NCBI RefSeq assembly: GCF_009766105.1
Contig: NZ_LMUH01000025.1
Span: 1-38,815, forward strand
DNA length: 38,815 nt
Source: Granulicella sp. S156
GTDB taxonomy: Bacteria > Acidobacteriota > Terriglobia > Terriglobales > Acidobacteriaceae
Reading direction: 5' to 3'
Position 1 is the first letter of the stretch, and each line of letters opens with the position of its first letter. This document shows positions 1-8,626 of the stretch, one piece after another. The notes beneath the pieces are model-generated. The model made no database searches and was not told the DNA's origin. It saw nothing but the letters and a program-made list of their open reading frames with translations. Both the position numbers and the translations under genes were made by a program.

Positions 1-60
1 CTGCTCGCACATTCAGCTTCTTCGGTTCGGTTCGAATGGACAACCTCTTGAAATCTCACA

Positions 61-121
61 GGTGCCCCACCTTCGGCGCGCGTTCTTTGCGCGTCTAAGG
101 TGGGCATCGGGCGAAGCCCGA
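61..121. repeat. palindromic intergenic repeat, copy A
   Basis: This non-coding element can fold on itself: a CACCT block near the left end pairs with AGGTG near the right end, with GCGCG/CGCGT inside. An imperfect copy in the opposite orientation lies at about 35458-35515, where the same GTGCCCC, CTTCGGCGCG, AAGGTGGGCATCGGGCGAA order appears on the minus strand. Two intergenic copies in 38 kb suggest a dispersed REP-like element. The rest of 1-215 shows no gene. Confidence 0.6.
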
Positions 122-215
122 CTGCTCCTGCCCATGCATGTCCAGCCCTAAACGTCGGTCGAAATGACAGATTTGAGGGTGAGTCTTGTAAAGACACTAT
201 GGAGCATATCTGCGT

Positions 216-1163
216 TTACGCTTCCTTCGCCACACACGCCTTGAAGTAATCCAGCGACTTGGCCAGCCCCTCGCGCAACGGTACCTTGGGCTCCCATCCC
301 AGCAGGGTCCTCGCCTTGGTGATATCCGGTTTGCGCTGCTTCGGATCGTCCTGCGGCAACGGCTGGAACACGATCTCGCTCTGCGAACCGATCAGTGCCT
401 GCACTTCCTTGGCACACTCCAGTATCGTCCACTCCACCGGATTGCCGATGTTGGTCGGCAGATGTTCCTCCGACTTCGCCAGCCGCACAATACCGTCGAT
501 GAGGTCCGAGCAATAGCAGAAGCTGCGCGTCTGCGATCCGTCCCCATAGATCGTTAACGCCTCGCCACGCAGTGCCTGCATCATCAGGTTAGAGATGACG
601 CGGCCATCGTTCGCCTGCAGGCGGGGCCCGTAGGTATTGAAGATACGCACCATGTGGGTGTTCACGCCGTGGTAACGGTGATAGGCCGCGACCGCAGCCT
701 CGGAGAAGCGCTTGGCTTCGTCATATACCGAACGTGGCCCAATGGGGTTCACGTTGCCCCAATAGGTCTCTACCTGAGGATGCACCTCGGGGTCGCCATA
801 GCACTCCGAGGTCGACGCCTGCAGATAGCCGGCCCCATACTTCTTTGCGATCTCCAGCGTATTCAGCGTGCCGGCCGAACCAACTAGCAGTGTTTCGATG
901 CCCAAACGCATGTAGTCTACCGGGCTGGCCGGCGAGGCGAAGTTGAACACAAAATCCACGCGTCCCAGGTCGAACGGCTGGCAGATGTCCTGCTCTTCAA
1001 AACGGAACCGGGCCTCACCCGCAAGATGCGCCAGATTCGCCAGGTTGCCGGTACACAGGTTGTCGACACCCAGTACGTCGTTTCCTTCAGCCAGCAGCGC
1101 ATCGCACAGGTGGGAGCCGAGAAAACCCGCAGCTCCGGTTACAAGAATCGTCTGAGACGCCAT
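216..1163 (-). CDS. UDP-glucuronate decarboxylase (UDP-xylose synthase), extended SDR family
   Basis: This 315-residue NAD-dependent sugar-nucleotide enzyme most likely converts UDP-glucuronate to UDP-xylose in the cytoplasm. The Rossmann glycine motif GAAGFLGSH is at residues 10-18. The [13 protein letters not shown] stretch (118-130) and the YDEAKR catalytic block (Tyr147, Lys151) are hallmarks that separate this family from epimerases and dTDP-glucose dehydratases. The ATG start is placed immediately before the Rossmann strand and the length is full for the short bacterial form. Its upstream neighbour on the same strand is UDP-glucose dehydrogenase, which makes its substrate, 128 bp away across a small repeat. 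The pair implies a xylose- or glucuronate-containing extracellular polysaccharide. An alternative is another UDP-sugar epimerase, but the signature favours the decarboxylase. Confidence 0.9.
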   Translation of the reverse strand: MASQTILVTGAAGFLGSHLCDALLAEGNDVLGVDNLCTGNLANLAHLAGEARFRFEEQDICQPFDLGRVDFVFNFASPASPVDYMRLGIETLLVGSAGTLNTLEIAKKYGAGYLQASTSECYGDPEVHPQVETYWGNVNPIGPRSVYDEAKRFSEAAVAAYHRYHGVNTHMVRIFNTYGPRLQANDGRVISNLMMQALRGEALTIYGDGSQTRSFCYCSDLIDGIVRLAKSEEHLPTNIGNPVEWTILECAKEVQALIGSQSEIVFQPLPQDDPKQRKPDITKARTLLGWEPKVPLREGLAKSLDYFKACVAKEA

Positions 1164-1215
1164 CCAGCCTTGCCCTCTTTCCTTCCAATACTTTTGTGGC
1201 CACTAGGGGCGCGGA

Positions 1216-1272
1216 GGTTGTCAGTTCTCGGGTCGCATTCAACTGACACCTGAGAACTGACACCTGACAACC
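1216..1272. repeat. direct and inverted repeat cluster between the UDP-sugar genes
   Basis: AACTGACACCTGA occurs twice in tandem (1241-1253 and 1255-1267), and GGTTGTCAG...TTCTC at 1216-1229 is the inverse of GAGAAC...CTGACAACC at 1252-1272. The structure sits between the dehydrogenase stop and the decarboxylase start on the minus strand. It could act as an mRNA structure or be a dispersed repeat; no poly-U tract follows. Confidence 0.55.
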
Positions 1273-1291
1273 CTTTCATGCGCCTGGGATC

Positions 1292-2701
1292 TTAAGCCAG
1301 TACTGCCGTTTGGTCGCGTACATGGGTAGCCGCGGGCCGGCCAATGCTCATGTAGGTAAAGCCATGCTCGAGCATCACATTCGGGTCATAGAGGTTACGC
1401 CCGTCAATCACAATCGGATAGCGTAACGTCGCATTAAGCTTGCGCAGGTCGAGCTTGGCGAACTCCGGCCAATCCGTCAGAATCAGCAGGGCGTCTGCAT
1501 CTATAGCGGCATCTTCGACGCTCGACGCATAACGCATCTGCGCGCTCGCCGGAATCTCAGTCTCCGCCCGTTTCATCGCCGCAGGATCGTAGGCCGCCAC
1601 TGAACAGCCCTCGGCCAGTAACATCTCCACCAGATCGATCGCAGGCGACTCACGAATGTCATCGGTCTCACCCTTGAAGGCGAGCCCAAGCACCGCGAGT
1701 TTCTTGCCACGCAGCGTCCAGAGGGCCGAACGCACCTTGCTCAGGAAGCGCTTCTTCTGATTGGCGTTGATCTTCTCAACTTCGCTCAACATGTTGAAAT
1801 CCACACCCATCTGTTCCGCTACAGAACGGAAGGCGGCCACATCCTTGGGAAAACACGATCCGCCATACCCGATGCCTGGACGCAGAAACTTCGGCCCAAT
1901 ACGGCTGTCGAGCCCAATGCCGCGTGCCACCTGTTCCACATCCGCATCGGCCGCTTCGCAGAGGTTCGACACCGCGTTGATGAACGAGATCTTCACCGCC
2001 AGGAAAGCATTTGAAGCGTGCTTAATAATCTCCGCGCTCTTCGTCGAGGTCTGCAAAAGTGGCGGTGGTGCCGCAACCGTGCAGGAACCCGCAATCGCAT
2101 CGCGGTTCTTGTAGTAGTCGCCTCCGGTCAGCGGTGCATAGATGTCGTTCAGCAAAGCGGCAGCACGCTCACTGTCGGCGCCGACAACGATGCGGTCAGG
2201 ATGCAGGAAGTCGGCCACGGCCGTGCCTTCGCGCAAAAATTCAGGGTTCGAGACGACATCGAACATCTCGCGATTGACCCCATTGCGCTCGATGACACGC
2301 CGGATCCACTCATTCGTATAGACCGGGACCGTGCTCTTTTCCACAATCACCTTGTAGCTGGTAATGTGGCGGGCTATCTCGCTGGCCACCGCCTCGACGT
2401 ACGACAAATCAGCGTCGCCGCTATCGGATTGCGGGGTTCCTACGGCGATAAAGATCGCCGCGCACTCATTGGTAGCCTCCGCCAGGTCGGTCGTGAAGCG
2501 TACCCTCGTGTTGCGATAACGCTCCAGAAGTTCAGGTAGATGGTTTTCGTGGATCAGGGTATCGCCGCCTTGCAGGGCGGCGACCTTGCGTTCGTCGTTA
2601 TCGACGCAGATCACCTCGTGGCCCATCTCCGCAAAGCACATGGCCGCAACGAGGCCAACATAACCGGAACCGACAACTGCTATTTGAATTGGATTGCTCA
2701 T
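1292..2701 (-). CDS. ugd: UDP-glucose 6-dehydrogenase
   Basis: This enzyme oxidises UDP-glucose to UDP-glucuronate with two NAD+. The protein opens with the Rossmann motif IAVVGSGYVGL and carries the catalytic-cysteine block GYGGSCFPKD (Cys283 when numbered from this start), as well as the VEKSTVP and NPEFLREGTA motifs typical of the UDP-glucose/GDP-mannose dehydrogenase family. The length of 469 residues is normal. The frame stays open upstream to 2980, but that extension would overlap the divergent kinase gene and has no family similarity, so the ATG at 2701 directly before the Rossmann strand is chosen. No clear Shine-Dalgarno precedes it. A run of roughly 12 residues (SCTVAAPPPLLQ, near residue 210) looks like a small insertion relative to the usual family pattern. 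It is followed on the same strand by UDP-glucuronate decarboxylase, forming a two-step UDP-xylose route. Confidence 0.93.
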   Translation of the reverse strand: MSNPIQIAVVGSGYVGLVAAMCFAEMGHEVICVDNDERKVAALQGGDTLIHENHLPELLERYRNTRVRFTTDLAEATNECAAIFIAVGTPQSDSGDADLSYVEAVASEIARHITSYKVIVEKSTVPVYTNEWIRRVIERNGVNREMFDVVSNPEFLREGTAVADFLHPDRIVVGADSERAAALLNDIYAPLTGGDYYKNRDAIAGSCTVAAPPPLLQTSTKSAEIIKHASNAFLAVKISFINAVSNLCEAADADVEQVARGIGLDSRIGPKFLRPGIGYGGSCFPKDVAAFRSVAEQMGVDFNMLSEVEKINANQKKRFLSKVRSALWTLRGKKLAVLGLAFKGETDDIRESPAIDLVEMLLAEGCSVAAYDPAAMKRAETEIPASAQMRYASSVEDAAIDADALLILTDWPEFAKLDLRKLNATLRYPIVIDGRNLYDPNVMLEHGFTYMSIGRPAATHVRDQTAVLA

Positions 2702-2849
2702 AGATAAATATTCACGCTGGTAGAAAGAATCGAATGAAATCTCATGCTTTGAGTATTGTAGTGCCCCCAGCCATTCACCACTTGCGATAAACCGCAAACC
2801 TGCGGAGAATGATGGCAACACAAACCCCTGTTCGCGTAGACTGAAGTCG

Positions 2850-5108
2850 ATGATTCCTTCGAGACTAGAGAACCCCCCCGCTGAACCGGACAGTCGCGTC
2901 GCGTCTGCGTCTTCGGGAACGGCTGCAGCGGACAATAGTCTGTCCGAAGCGTTAATGACTATCCGCAAGCGCAAGTACATCGTTCTTGCGATCTCGTTGC
3001 TGGGCGTTATCTTCGGGTTTTATAAGGGTGTCACCCAGCCACGTCTCTTTGATGCCTATGGCGATATCGAGATCCGCAGCGGTTCTTCCGACCAGTACCG
3101 TGTCACCGGTGGGCTTGGAGCCGCAGGAAGCAGTAGCCGCCTTCCCACGGAAGTTGCCATTCTCAAAAGCGATACCCTTCTTCTGCAGGTTGCACGAGAT
3201 CTGGACCTGCCCAACAATCAGGATTTTCTCGGGATGCAGCAGCGTCCGCCCCATGTGAATATCGATGATCCGAATATTCGTCAGGGCACGCTCAACCACA
3301 TGCAGGGCATCATTACGGTCAGCAATGTTCCCAGGACCGACCTCATCCGCATCGATTGCAGTACCTTCAATGCAAAGCTGTCTGCTGACATCGTCAATAA
3401 ACTCAGAGACGAGTACATCAAGCGCAGCTTTGATTCGCGTGTTCTCTCGACACAGCGCGCATCAGGCTGGCTTAGCAACCAGCTGGACAATCTGAAACAT
3501 CAGGTGGAAAGTTCACAGAACAGCGTGATCGACCTGCAGAGGCGTCTCGGTGTTCTCTCCCTCGACCCCACCCACAATCAGCTCTCTTCCAGTCTGGATG
3601 AGCTAACTACCGCAGCTGGTGCGGCCCAGATCGCCCGGATTCTCGCCGAATCGCGCTATCGCGTGCTTACAGGCATGGACCGTAACGCGTTGGATCAAAC
3701 GGTTGCCAATGCGAACAACGCCGCCGCGTCATCAATCTCGACCTTGCGCGCACAGCGCGAGACGGCCGCAGCCAGCTACGCTAAATTGACCGCACCGCTC
3801 GGTCTTGGCCCCAACCACCCCGACGCGCAGGCCCTTCGAGCCCAGATCGTCGACTTGGACAGGGCGATCAAGCAGGAGCAGGATAGGGTCATCGCCCAGG
3901 CCCACGGGACGTTCATCGACGCGCAAGTCAACGAGCAACAAACCAGGGAAGCGCTGGAGACCGAAAAAGACGAGGTCTATAAGCTGCGCGATGATCTCGT
4001 CCAGTACACGCTATTACAGCGCGAGTTCGAATCCAACCGGACCCTCTATGAAGGGCTTATGGAGAAGCTCCAGACAGCCAGCGTCCAGGCTGGCCTGGAC
4101 GCCACCGAGATCGACACCGTCGATGAGGCTGTCCCTCCCGCACAGCCCACACTCAAGTCACGCTCTTCTATCTTGATGATCGATACGATCGTCGCCCTGG
4201 TCATTGGAATCATCGTCGCTTTCATTCTGGAAAACCTGGATACCAGCCTGCACAGCGTCGCCGAAATCGAGGCTGTCTCCGGGCTGCATTCGCTGGCGTT
4301 GATTCCCAGAGCACGCCGCACCGGAATCGACACATCAAATCTCAGCGTCATCCAGCGAAACCTGACAACCCTCTCCAGTCCGAAGTCGCAGTTCACGGAG
4401 GCTTTCCGCGCTCTACGTACGTCTCTACTGCTCTCCACCGCAGGCAAGCTGCCCAAGGTCATGCTCCTCACCAGTGCAACACCTTCGGAAGGCAAAACCA
4501 CTGTTTCGACCAATCTTGCCTGTGTCTTCGCACAGCGTGACGTTCGCGTCCTTCTGATCGATGCTGACTTGCGGCGTCCAACCGTACATCATCGTCTCGG
4601 ACTCAACGGCAAGATCGGCCTCACTTCCGTGCTCACCGGCAGCCATACCCTCGAACAGGCCGTTCAACGCGTCCCCGAGATACCGACGCTCGACATTCTG
4701 GTCAGCGGTCCGGTTCCTCCCTTCCCGACGGAAATGCTCAGTTCGGACACCATGGCAGAGTTGATAGAGAAATGCCGCGGCATCTATACCCACATCCTGA
4801 TCGACTCGCCGCCGCTGCTCTCGGTCACCGACGGAATCATCCTGGCTCGCGACGCCGATGCGGTAGTCCTGATCGTGCGGCACGGCAAGTCCAATAAGCA
4901 CACCATTCGTCGCGCTCGCGATCTCCTGTTGCGTGCCGGCATCCATATCACCGGCATCGCGCTCAATGCCATCGATCTCAACTCGCCTGAGTATTACGGC
5001 TACTACGGGTACTCTGGGTATTCCGGTTATGGCTATGGCTCGGCAGGCGTCGATGCTGCCGGTTGGGAATCGCAGTCCGGCAACCCCACCGGGAAAGGAC
5101 AGAAGTAA
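2850..5108 (+). CDS. polysaccharide co-polymerase / BY-type tyrosine autokinase (Wzc/EpsB-like)
   Basis: This inner-membrane protein controls polysaccharide chain length and export and autophosphorylates on tyrosine. An N-terminal Wzz region has one membrane helix near residues 43-57 and a second near 440-462, with a long, probably coiled-coil periplasmic section between them. The cytoplasmic kinase has Walker A SATPSEGKTT (about 541-550), Walker A' VLLIDADLRRP (about 567-577) and Walker B ILIDSPP (about 649-655). The C-terminus ends in a tyrosine cluster (YYGYYGYSGYSGYGYG, about 714-730), the usual autophosphorylation tail. The length of 752 residues matches fused proteobacterial-type enzymes rather than split Firmicutes ones. 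Its stop overlaps the next start by one base, so export protein translation is probably coupled. A CpsB-like PHP phosphatase that could reverse its phosphorylation lies at 11618. Confidence 0.92.
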   Translation: MIPSRLENPPAEPDSRVASASSGTAAADNSLSEALMTIRKRKYIVLAISLLGVIFGFYKGVTQPRLFDAYGDIEIRSGSSDQYRVTGGLGAAGSSSRLPTEVAILKSDTLLLQVARDLDLPNNQDFLGMQQRPPHVNIDDPNIRQGTLNHMQGIITVSNVPRTDLIRIDCSTFNAKLSADIVNKLRDEYIKRSFDSRVLSTQRASGWLSNQLDNLKHQVESSQNSVIDLQRRLGVLSLDPTHNQLSSSLDELTTAAGAAQIARILAESRYRVLTGMDRNALDQTVANANNAAASSISTLRAQRETAAASYAKLTAPLGLGPNHPDAQALRAQIVDLDRAIKQEQDRVIAQAHGTFIDAQVNEQQTREALETEKDEVYKLRDDLVQYTLLQREFESNRTLYEGLMEKLQTASVQAGLDATEIDTVDEAVPPAQPTLKSRSSILMIDTIVALVIGIIVAFILENLDTSLHSVAEIEAVSGLHSLALIPRARRTGIDTSNLSVIQRNLTTLSSPKSQFTEAFRALRTSLLLSTAGKLPKVMLLTSATPSEGKTTVSTNLACVFAQRDVRVLLIDADLRRPTVHHRLGLNGKIGLTSVLTGSHTLEQAVQRVPEIPTLDILVSGPVPPFPTEMLSSDTMAELIEKCRGIYTHILIDSPPLLSVTDGIILARDADAVVLIVRHGKSNKHTIRRARDLLLRAGIHITGIALNAIDLNSPEYYGYYGYSGYSGYGYGSAGVDAAGWESQSGNPTGKGQK

Positions 5109-6082
5109 TGAATTTTTCGTCTCTTCTCCGTTGCGGCTTGGCAGCTCTGATCTGTGCGCTCACGATCCCGGCTTCTGCGCAGTTCAACGGTCCCGGCATC
5201 CTTTCAGGAGCCGACATCAACAAACCGGCTCAGCTAACTACCGACCAGGCGTTGCTCTTCCCGCCCAGGCATGATTTGCTGCTCAGTCCCGGCGATCTGC
5301 TCGATATTCATATCTTTGGACAACTGGACTACAACCCGAAGGTCCGCATCGGGCATGATGGCAACGTTGCGCTTCCGTTGGCAGGAGTCGTCTCTCTGGA
5401 TGGTCTGACCGTCAACGCCGCAGAAGAGCTAGTTGCCCGCAGGCTTCAAGATGCGGGCATGTACAACAGTCCTCAGGTGACGATAGACGTCACGGAGGGA
5501 CCAAACGCCGTTGTTACCATCGTGGGGGAGACGCACGGCGTCGTTCCAATTGCAGGATCGCGACGGCTGCTCGACGTGCTGGCTGTAGCCGGAGGCCTTC
5601 CGCCGACGGCCAGCCACGTCATCACCATCAATCGGCCAGGCCTGACGGACCCGCTTGTCATTGATCTCGGCACAGACCCGGCCCACAGCGGTTTAGCCAA
5701 TGTTCCTGTCTTTGCAGGAGACACCATCATTGTCTCGCGTGTAGGGGTCGTTTACGTCATCGGGGCCTTCAGGACCCCCGGATCGATTCCGCTGGTGCAG
5801 AACACTCCGCTCACCCTGTTGGAGGCGACGGCTCTAAGTGGCGGTGTCGCCTTTCAAGGCAAATATAACGATCTGCGCATCATCCGTACCGTTGGCAATG
5901 AGCGCACGGTCGCCAAGCTCGATATGAAGAAGGTGCTCTACGGCAAGGCGCCCGATCCCATACTCCAACCCAACGACATCATCTTCTTACCCGATAGCAC
6001 TCTTAAAGCCTCCATAAACAATGGCAGCCTTGGCACTTTGCTCGGAGTTGTTGGCCTGGTGATCTCCATCGCCTATCGATAG
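5108..6082 (+). CDS. polysaccharide export outer-membrane protein (Wza/EpsA-like)
   Basis: This 324-residue secreted protein likely forms the periplasmic/outer-membrane channel for the polysaccharide. A signal peptide ends near ASA-QF (residues 22-26); there is no lipobox cysteine, unlike E. coli Wza. A poly-export domain (LSPGDLLDIHIFG...) covers about residues 58-135, followed by two SLBB-type segments (GETHGVVPIAG and GAFRTPGSIPLVQ). The last ~17 residues form a hydrophobic helix that could be the barrel-forming amphipathic/transmembrane helix. The ATG is preceded by AAAGGACAG and overlaps the kinase stop (TAATG). The frame extends upstream to 5063, but only this start gives a proper signal peptide. 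Its stop codon lies inside a 13-bp perfect hairpin. Confidence 0.9.
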   Translation: MNFSSLLRCGLAALICALTIPASAQFNGPGILSGADINKPAQLTTDQALLFPPRHDLLLSPGDLLDIHIFGQLDYNPKVRIGHDGNVALPLAGVVSLDGLTVNAAEELVARRLQDAGMYNSPQVTIDVTEGPNAVVTIVGETHGVVPIAGSRRLLDVLAVAGGLPPTASHVITINRPGLTDPLVIDLGTDPAHSGLANVPVFAGDTIIVSRVGVVYVIGAFRTPGSIPLVQNTPLTLLEATALSGGVAFQGKYNDLRIIRTVGNERTVAKLDMKKVLYGKAPDPILQPNDIIFLPDSTLKASINNGSLGTLLGVVGLVISIAYR

Positions 6083-6113
6083 AGAAGTTTCACAGTGGTG
6101 GTGAAACTTCTCT
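6081..6113 (+). other. perfect 13-bp intercistronic hairpin
   Basis: AGAGAAGTTTCAC (6081-6093) is the exact inverse of GTGAAACTTCTCT (6101-6113), with a 7-base loop. The left arm begins within the stop codon of the export gene, and the right arm ends five bases before the GGAGG (6119-6123) of the next gene. No T-run follows, so it is not a typical intrinsic terminator; an mRNA-processing or stability element is more likely. Confidence 0.75.
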
Positions 6114-6132
6114 CATCTGGAGGTTCCGAGCT

Positions 6133-7392
6133 ATGACACAGGTTTCTGGTTTATCTGAAGGCTCTTCAGCCTCGGGCAAGGTACGCCTCGCCTATCTGGT
6201 GAGCCACCCGATCCAGTATCAGGCTCCTTTGCTGCGCCGCATCGCGCAGGAGCCGGATATTGATCTGACAGTCTTGTTCGGTTCCGACTTCTCCCTGCGC
6301 GGCTACAAAGACGAGGGATTTGGGGTTGAGGTCGAGTGGGACATACCGCTGCTCGAAGGCTACCGCTCTGAGTTTCTTCCGAAACTGCGCGACACAGGGA
6401 AGGTCTCGCCCACCAGCCCCGTCAGCCGAGGCATCTACAATCGGCTCCGCACCCCCAATGGTGCTCCTGCCTTCGACGCCCTCTGGGTCCATGGCTATGC
6501 CAGTCTCAATGCCCTGCAAGCGATTCTTGCAGCCAATGCTCTAGGAATTCCCGTTCTGCTGCGCGCAGAGTCATGGCTCGCCGACCGCAGCCGCAGCCCA
6601 CTCAAATTAGCCATAAAATCATTTATTTTCAATGATTTACGGCACTTTATTGCAGCAACACTTCCTATCGGCACGGCCAACGCTCGTTATTGGCGGCACT
6701 ACTTCGGCCACGAAATGCCACAGTTCCTGATGCCTTACGCCGTGGACAATCTCTTCTTCGCCCGGCGCGCCGAGGACGCAGCCGCCAGCGAGCAACAACT
6801 CCGTTTAGAACTCGGCCTTGAACCCGGCCATCCGGTCATTCTTTTCGCCTCGAAGTTACAGCAGCGCAAACATTGCGACCATCTCATTGAGGCCTACTAC
6901 TCGCTCCTTCGGGATCATGACACCAGCGGCTATAAACCTTATCTCGTCATCGTAGGCAGTGGCGAAGAACGGGCAAACCTTGAAGCCCGCTGCCTCGATC
7001 TCGGTCTGGCAAATGTCCGCTTTGCTGGCTTCCAAAACCAATCTGCGCTTCCCCGCTACTTCCAGCTTGCCGATGTCTTTGTTCTGCCTTCGCGCCACGA
7101 ACCTTGGGGGCTGATTGTAAACGAGGCGATGGCAGCTGGATGTCCGGTCATCGTCTCAAGCGACGTCGGCTCCGGTCCCGATCTTGTAACCGACGGCGTC
7201 GAAGGTTATATCTATCCTGTCGGCAACGTAGCAGCCCTCACCACAGCCCTCAGTCGTGTCCTGAACAGTCCCGAAGCAGCCTCAACAATGGGCGAGGCCA
7301 CACGGCGACGCATCGCAGCCTGGAGCTTCGAAGAAGACATTCAGGGCCTGCGCCAGGCTCTCGCTTACACCACACGCAAATTACGCGCTTGA
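6133..7392 (+). CDS. glycosyltransferase family 4 (GT-B fold)
   Basis: This 419-residue cytoplasmic sugar transferase probably adds one residue of the exopolysaccharide repeat unit. The N-terminal acceptor domain starts with LAYLVSHPIQYQAPLLRR, a pattern common in family 1/4 transferases from capsule clusters. The C-terminal donor domain shows GSGEERANLEARCLDLGL, VRFAGFQ and the E-x7-E motif EPWGLIVNE, in the context HEPWGLIVNEAMAAGCPVI. The start has a strong GGAGG ten bases upstream (6119-6123). It follows the export protein across the hairpin and belongs to the same transcription unit. Donor and acceptor sugars cannot be read from sequence. Confidence 0.88.
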   Translation: MTQVSGLSEGSSASGKVRLAYLVSHPIQYQAPLLRRIAQEPDIDLTVLFGSDFSLRGYKDEGFGVEVEWDIPLLEGYRSEFLPKLRDTGKVSPTSPVSRGIYNRLRTPNGAPAFDALWVHGYASLNALQAILAANALGIPVLLRAESWLADRSRSPLKLAIKSFIFNDLRHFIAATLPIGTANARYWRHYFGHEMPQFLMPYAVDNLFFARRAEDAAASEQQLRLELGLEPGHPVILFASKLQQRKHCDHLIEAYYSLLRDHDTSGYKPYLVIVGSGEERANLEARCLDLGLANVRFAGFQNQSALPRYFQLADVFVLPSRHEPWGLIVNEAMAAGCPVIVSSDVGSGPDLVTDGVEGYIYPVGNVAALTTALSRVLNSPEAASTMGEATRRRIAAWSFEEDIQGLRQALAYTTRKLRA

Positions 7393-7448
7393 TTCGGATC
7401 TTCCGCCCACACTGATATTCTTTCCTCTTCGAGGTTTCTTTCAGAAGC

Positions 7449-8624
7449 ATGCGCATCCTGCATATCATCGACAGCATCAGCCCGGAGGCTGGAGGCACTA
7501 CCGAGGCGGTTCGTATGCTCATTCGTTGGGCTCCTTCCGGCTACTCCAACGAACTAGCAACGCTCGATGATCCTTCATCCCCTTATCTCGACGCGCTTCC
7601 ATTCCCTGTTCATGCATTTGGCACCGGCGGTTGGTATTCCTCCAGACTCACCAACTGGCTCAAAGCCAACCGAGAGCGGTTTGATGGCGTTATGGTTCAC
7701 GGTCTCTGGAAGTACAACGGTCTCGCCGCTCTACGCGCCTTTGCCGGAACCAAACCCTACGTTCTCTTCCCGCATGGCATGCTGGACCCTTACTTCAAAA
7801 GGGCGTTTCCAGCAAAACATCTAAAGAAATCGGCATACTGGCTATTCATTGAATCGTGGGTACTACGCGGCGCCTTTCGCGTACTGTTTACCACAGCAGC
7901 CGAGCGTGATCTCGCGCGCCACACCTTCTGGCCTTCCCAGTGGGAGCCAATGGTGGTTGCGCTCGGAGCGGAACCACCACCGCACGACCCAGCTGTCTCT
8001 ATGCCCGCGTTCTTTAGCCTCTGTCCCCAGGTTGAAGGCCGTCGCTTCCTGCTCTTTCTCGGACGTATTGATCGGAAAAAGGGCTGCGATCTGCTCATTA
8101 ATGCCTTTACCTCACTCCGAGACAGTGATCCCGATTTACATCTCGTCATGGCTGGCCCAGATGCCTCTGGATGGGGCGTTGAACTTCAAGCCGCAGCCGA
8201 GCGTGGCGGCGTTGCATCCCGCATACACTGGCCTGGGATGCTGGAAGGCGAAGCCAAGTGGGGAGCGTTTGAGGCTTGCGAGGCATTCATTCTTCCATCG
8301 CATCAGGAAAACTTCGGCATAGCCGTCGTGGAGGCCCTCGCTTGCGGTCGTCCAGTGCTCATCTCAAACCAGGTCAACATAGCCCCCGATGTCGTCGCCG
8401 ATGGCTGTGCCCTGGTAGAGTCTGACACGCTTGAGGGGACCCAGAACCTGCTAGCCCGCTGGCTCACGCTTTCTCCGTCCGAACGAGAAACGATGAGCGT
8501 ACAAGCTCGTCGCTCCTTCGCTTCACGTTACGATATGCGTCGCAACGCTGAAACCATCTTCCGGGTCTTCGAGTTGTCTCCGAAACCCCTTCCGAAGCCC
8601 AAGACCCTTGCGGAGGCTCGCTGA
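7449..8624 (+). CDS. glycosyltransferase family 4 (GT-B fold)
   Basis: This second family-4 transferase has 391 residues. It begins MRILHIIDSISPEAGGTTEAVRML, where the glycine-rich loop of the acceptor domain is visible, and later shows FLGRIDRKKGCDLLINAF and the donor-site motif HQENFGIAVVEALACGRPVLIS with its E-x7-E pattern. It is separated from the preceding transferase by 56 bp and is followed after two bases by the acetyltransferase, whose Shine-Dalgarno (GGAGG near 8612) lies inside this gene. The C-terminal tail is proline-rich (SPKPLPKPKT). Its place in the operon points to exopolysaccharide assembly; specificity is unknown. Confidence 0.88.
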   Translation: MRILHIIDSISPEAGGTTEAVRMLIRWAPSGYSNELATLDDPSSPYLDALPFPVHAFGTGGWYSSRLTNWLKANRERFDGVMVHGLWKYNGLAALRAFAGTKPYVLFPHGMLDPYFKRAFPAKHLKKSAYWLFIESWVLRGAFRVLFTTAAERDLARHTFWPSQWEPMVVALGAEPPPHDPAVSMPAFFSLCPQVEGRRFLLFLGRIDRKKGCDLLINAFTSLRDSDPDLHLVMAGPDASGWGVELQAAAERGGVASRIHWPGMLEGEAKWGAFEACEAFILPSHQENFGIAVVEALACGRPVLISNQVNIAPDVVADGCALVESDTLEGTQNLLARWLTLSPSERETMSVQARRSFASRYDMRRNAETIFRVFELSPKPLPKPKTLAEAR

Positions 8625-8626
8625 TC

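Noticed and set aside
148..513. 121-residue minus-strand frame over the end of the UDP-glucuronate decarboxylase gene
   Set aside because: It is another frame of a well-supported gene and shows no family pattern.
2702..2980. N-terminal extension of UDP-glucose dehydrogenase by 93 residues
   Set aside because: It would overlap the divergent kinase gene and lies before the Rossmann start; no conserved sequence.
4984..5045. TAC/GGN-rich short repeat
   Set aside because: It encodes the tyrosine tail of the BY-kinase and is not a separate repeat element.
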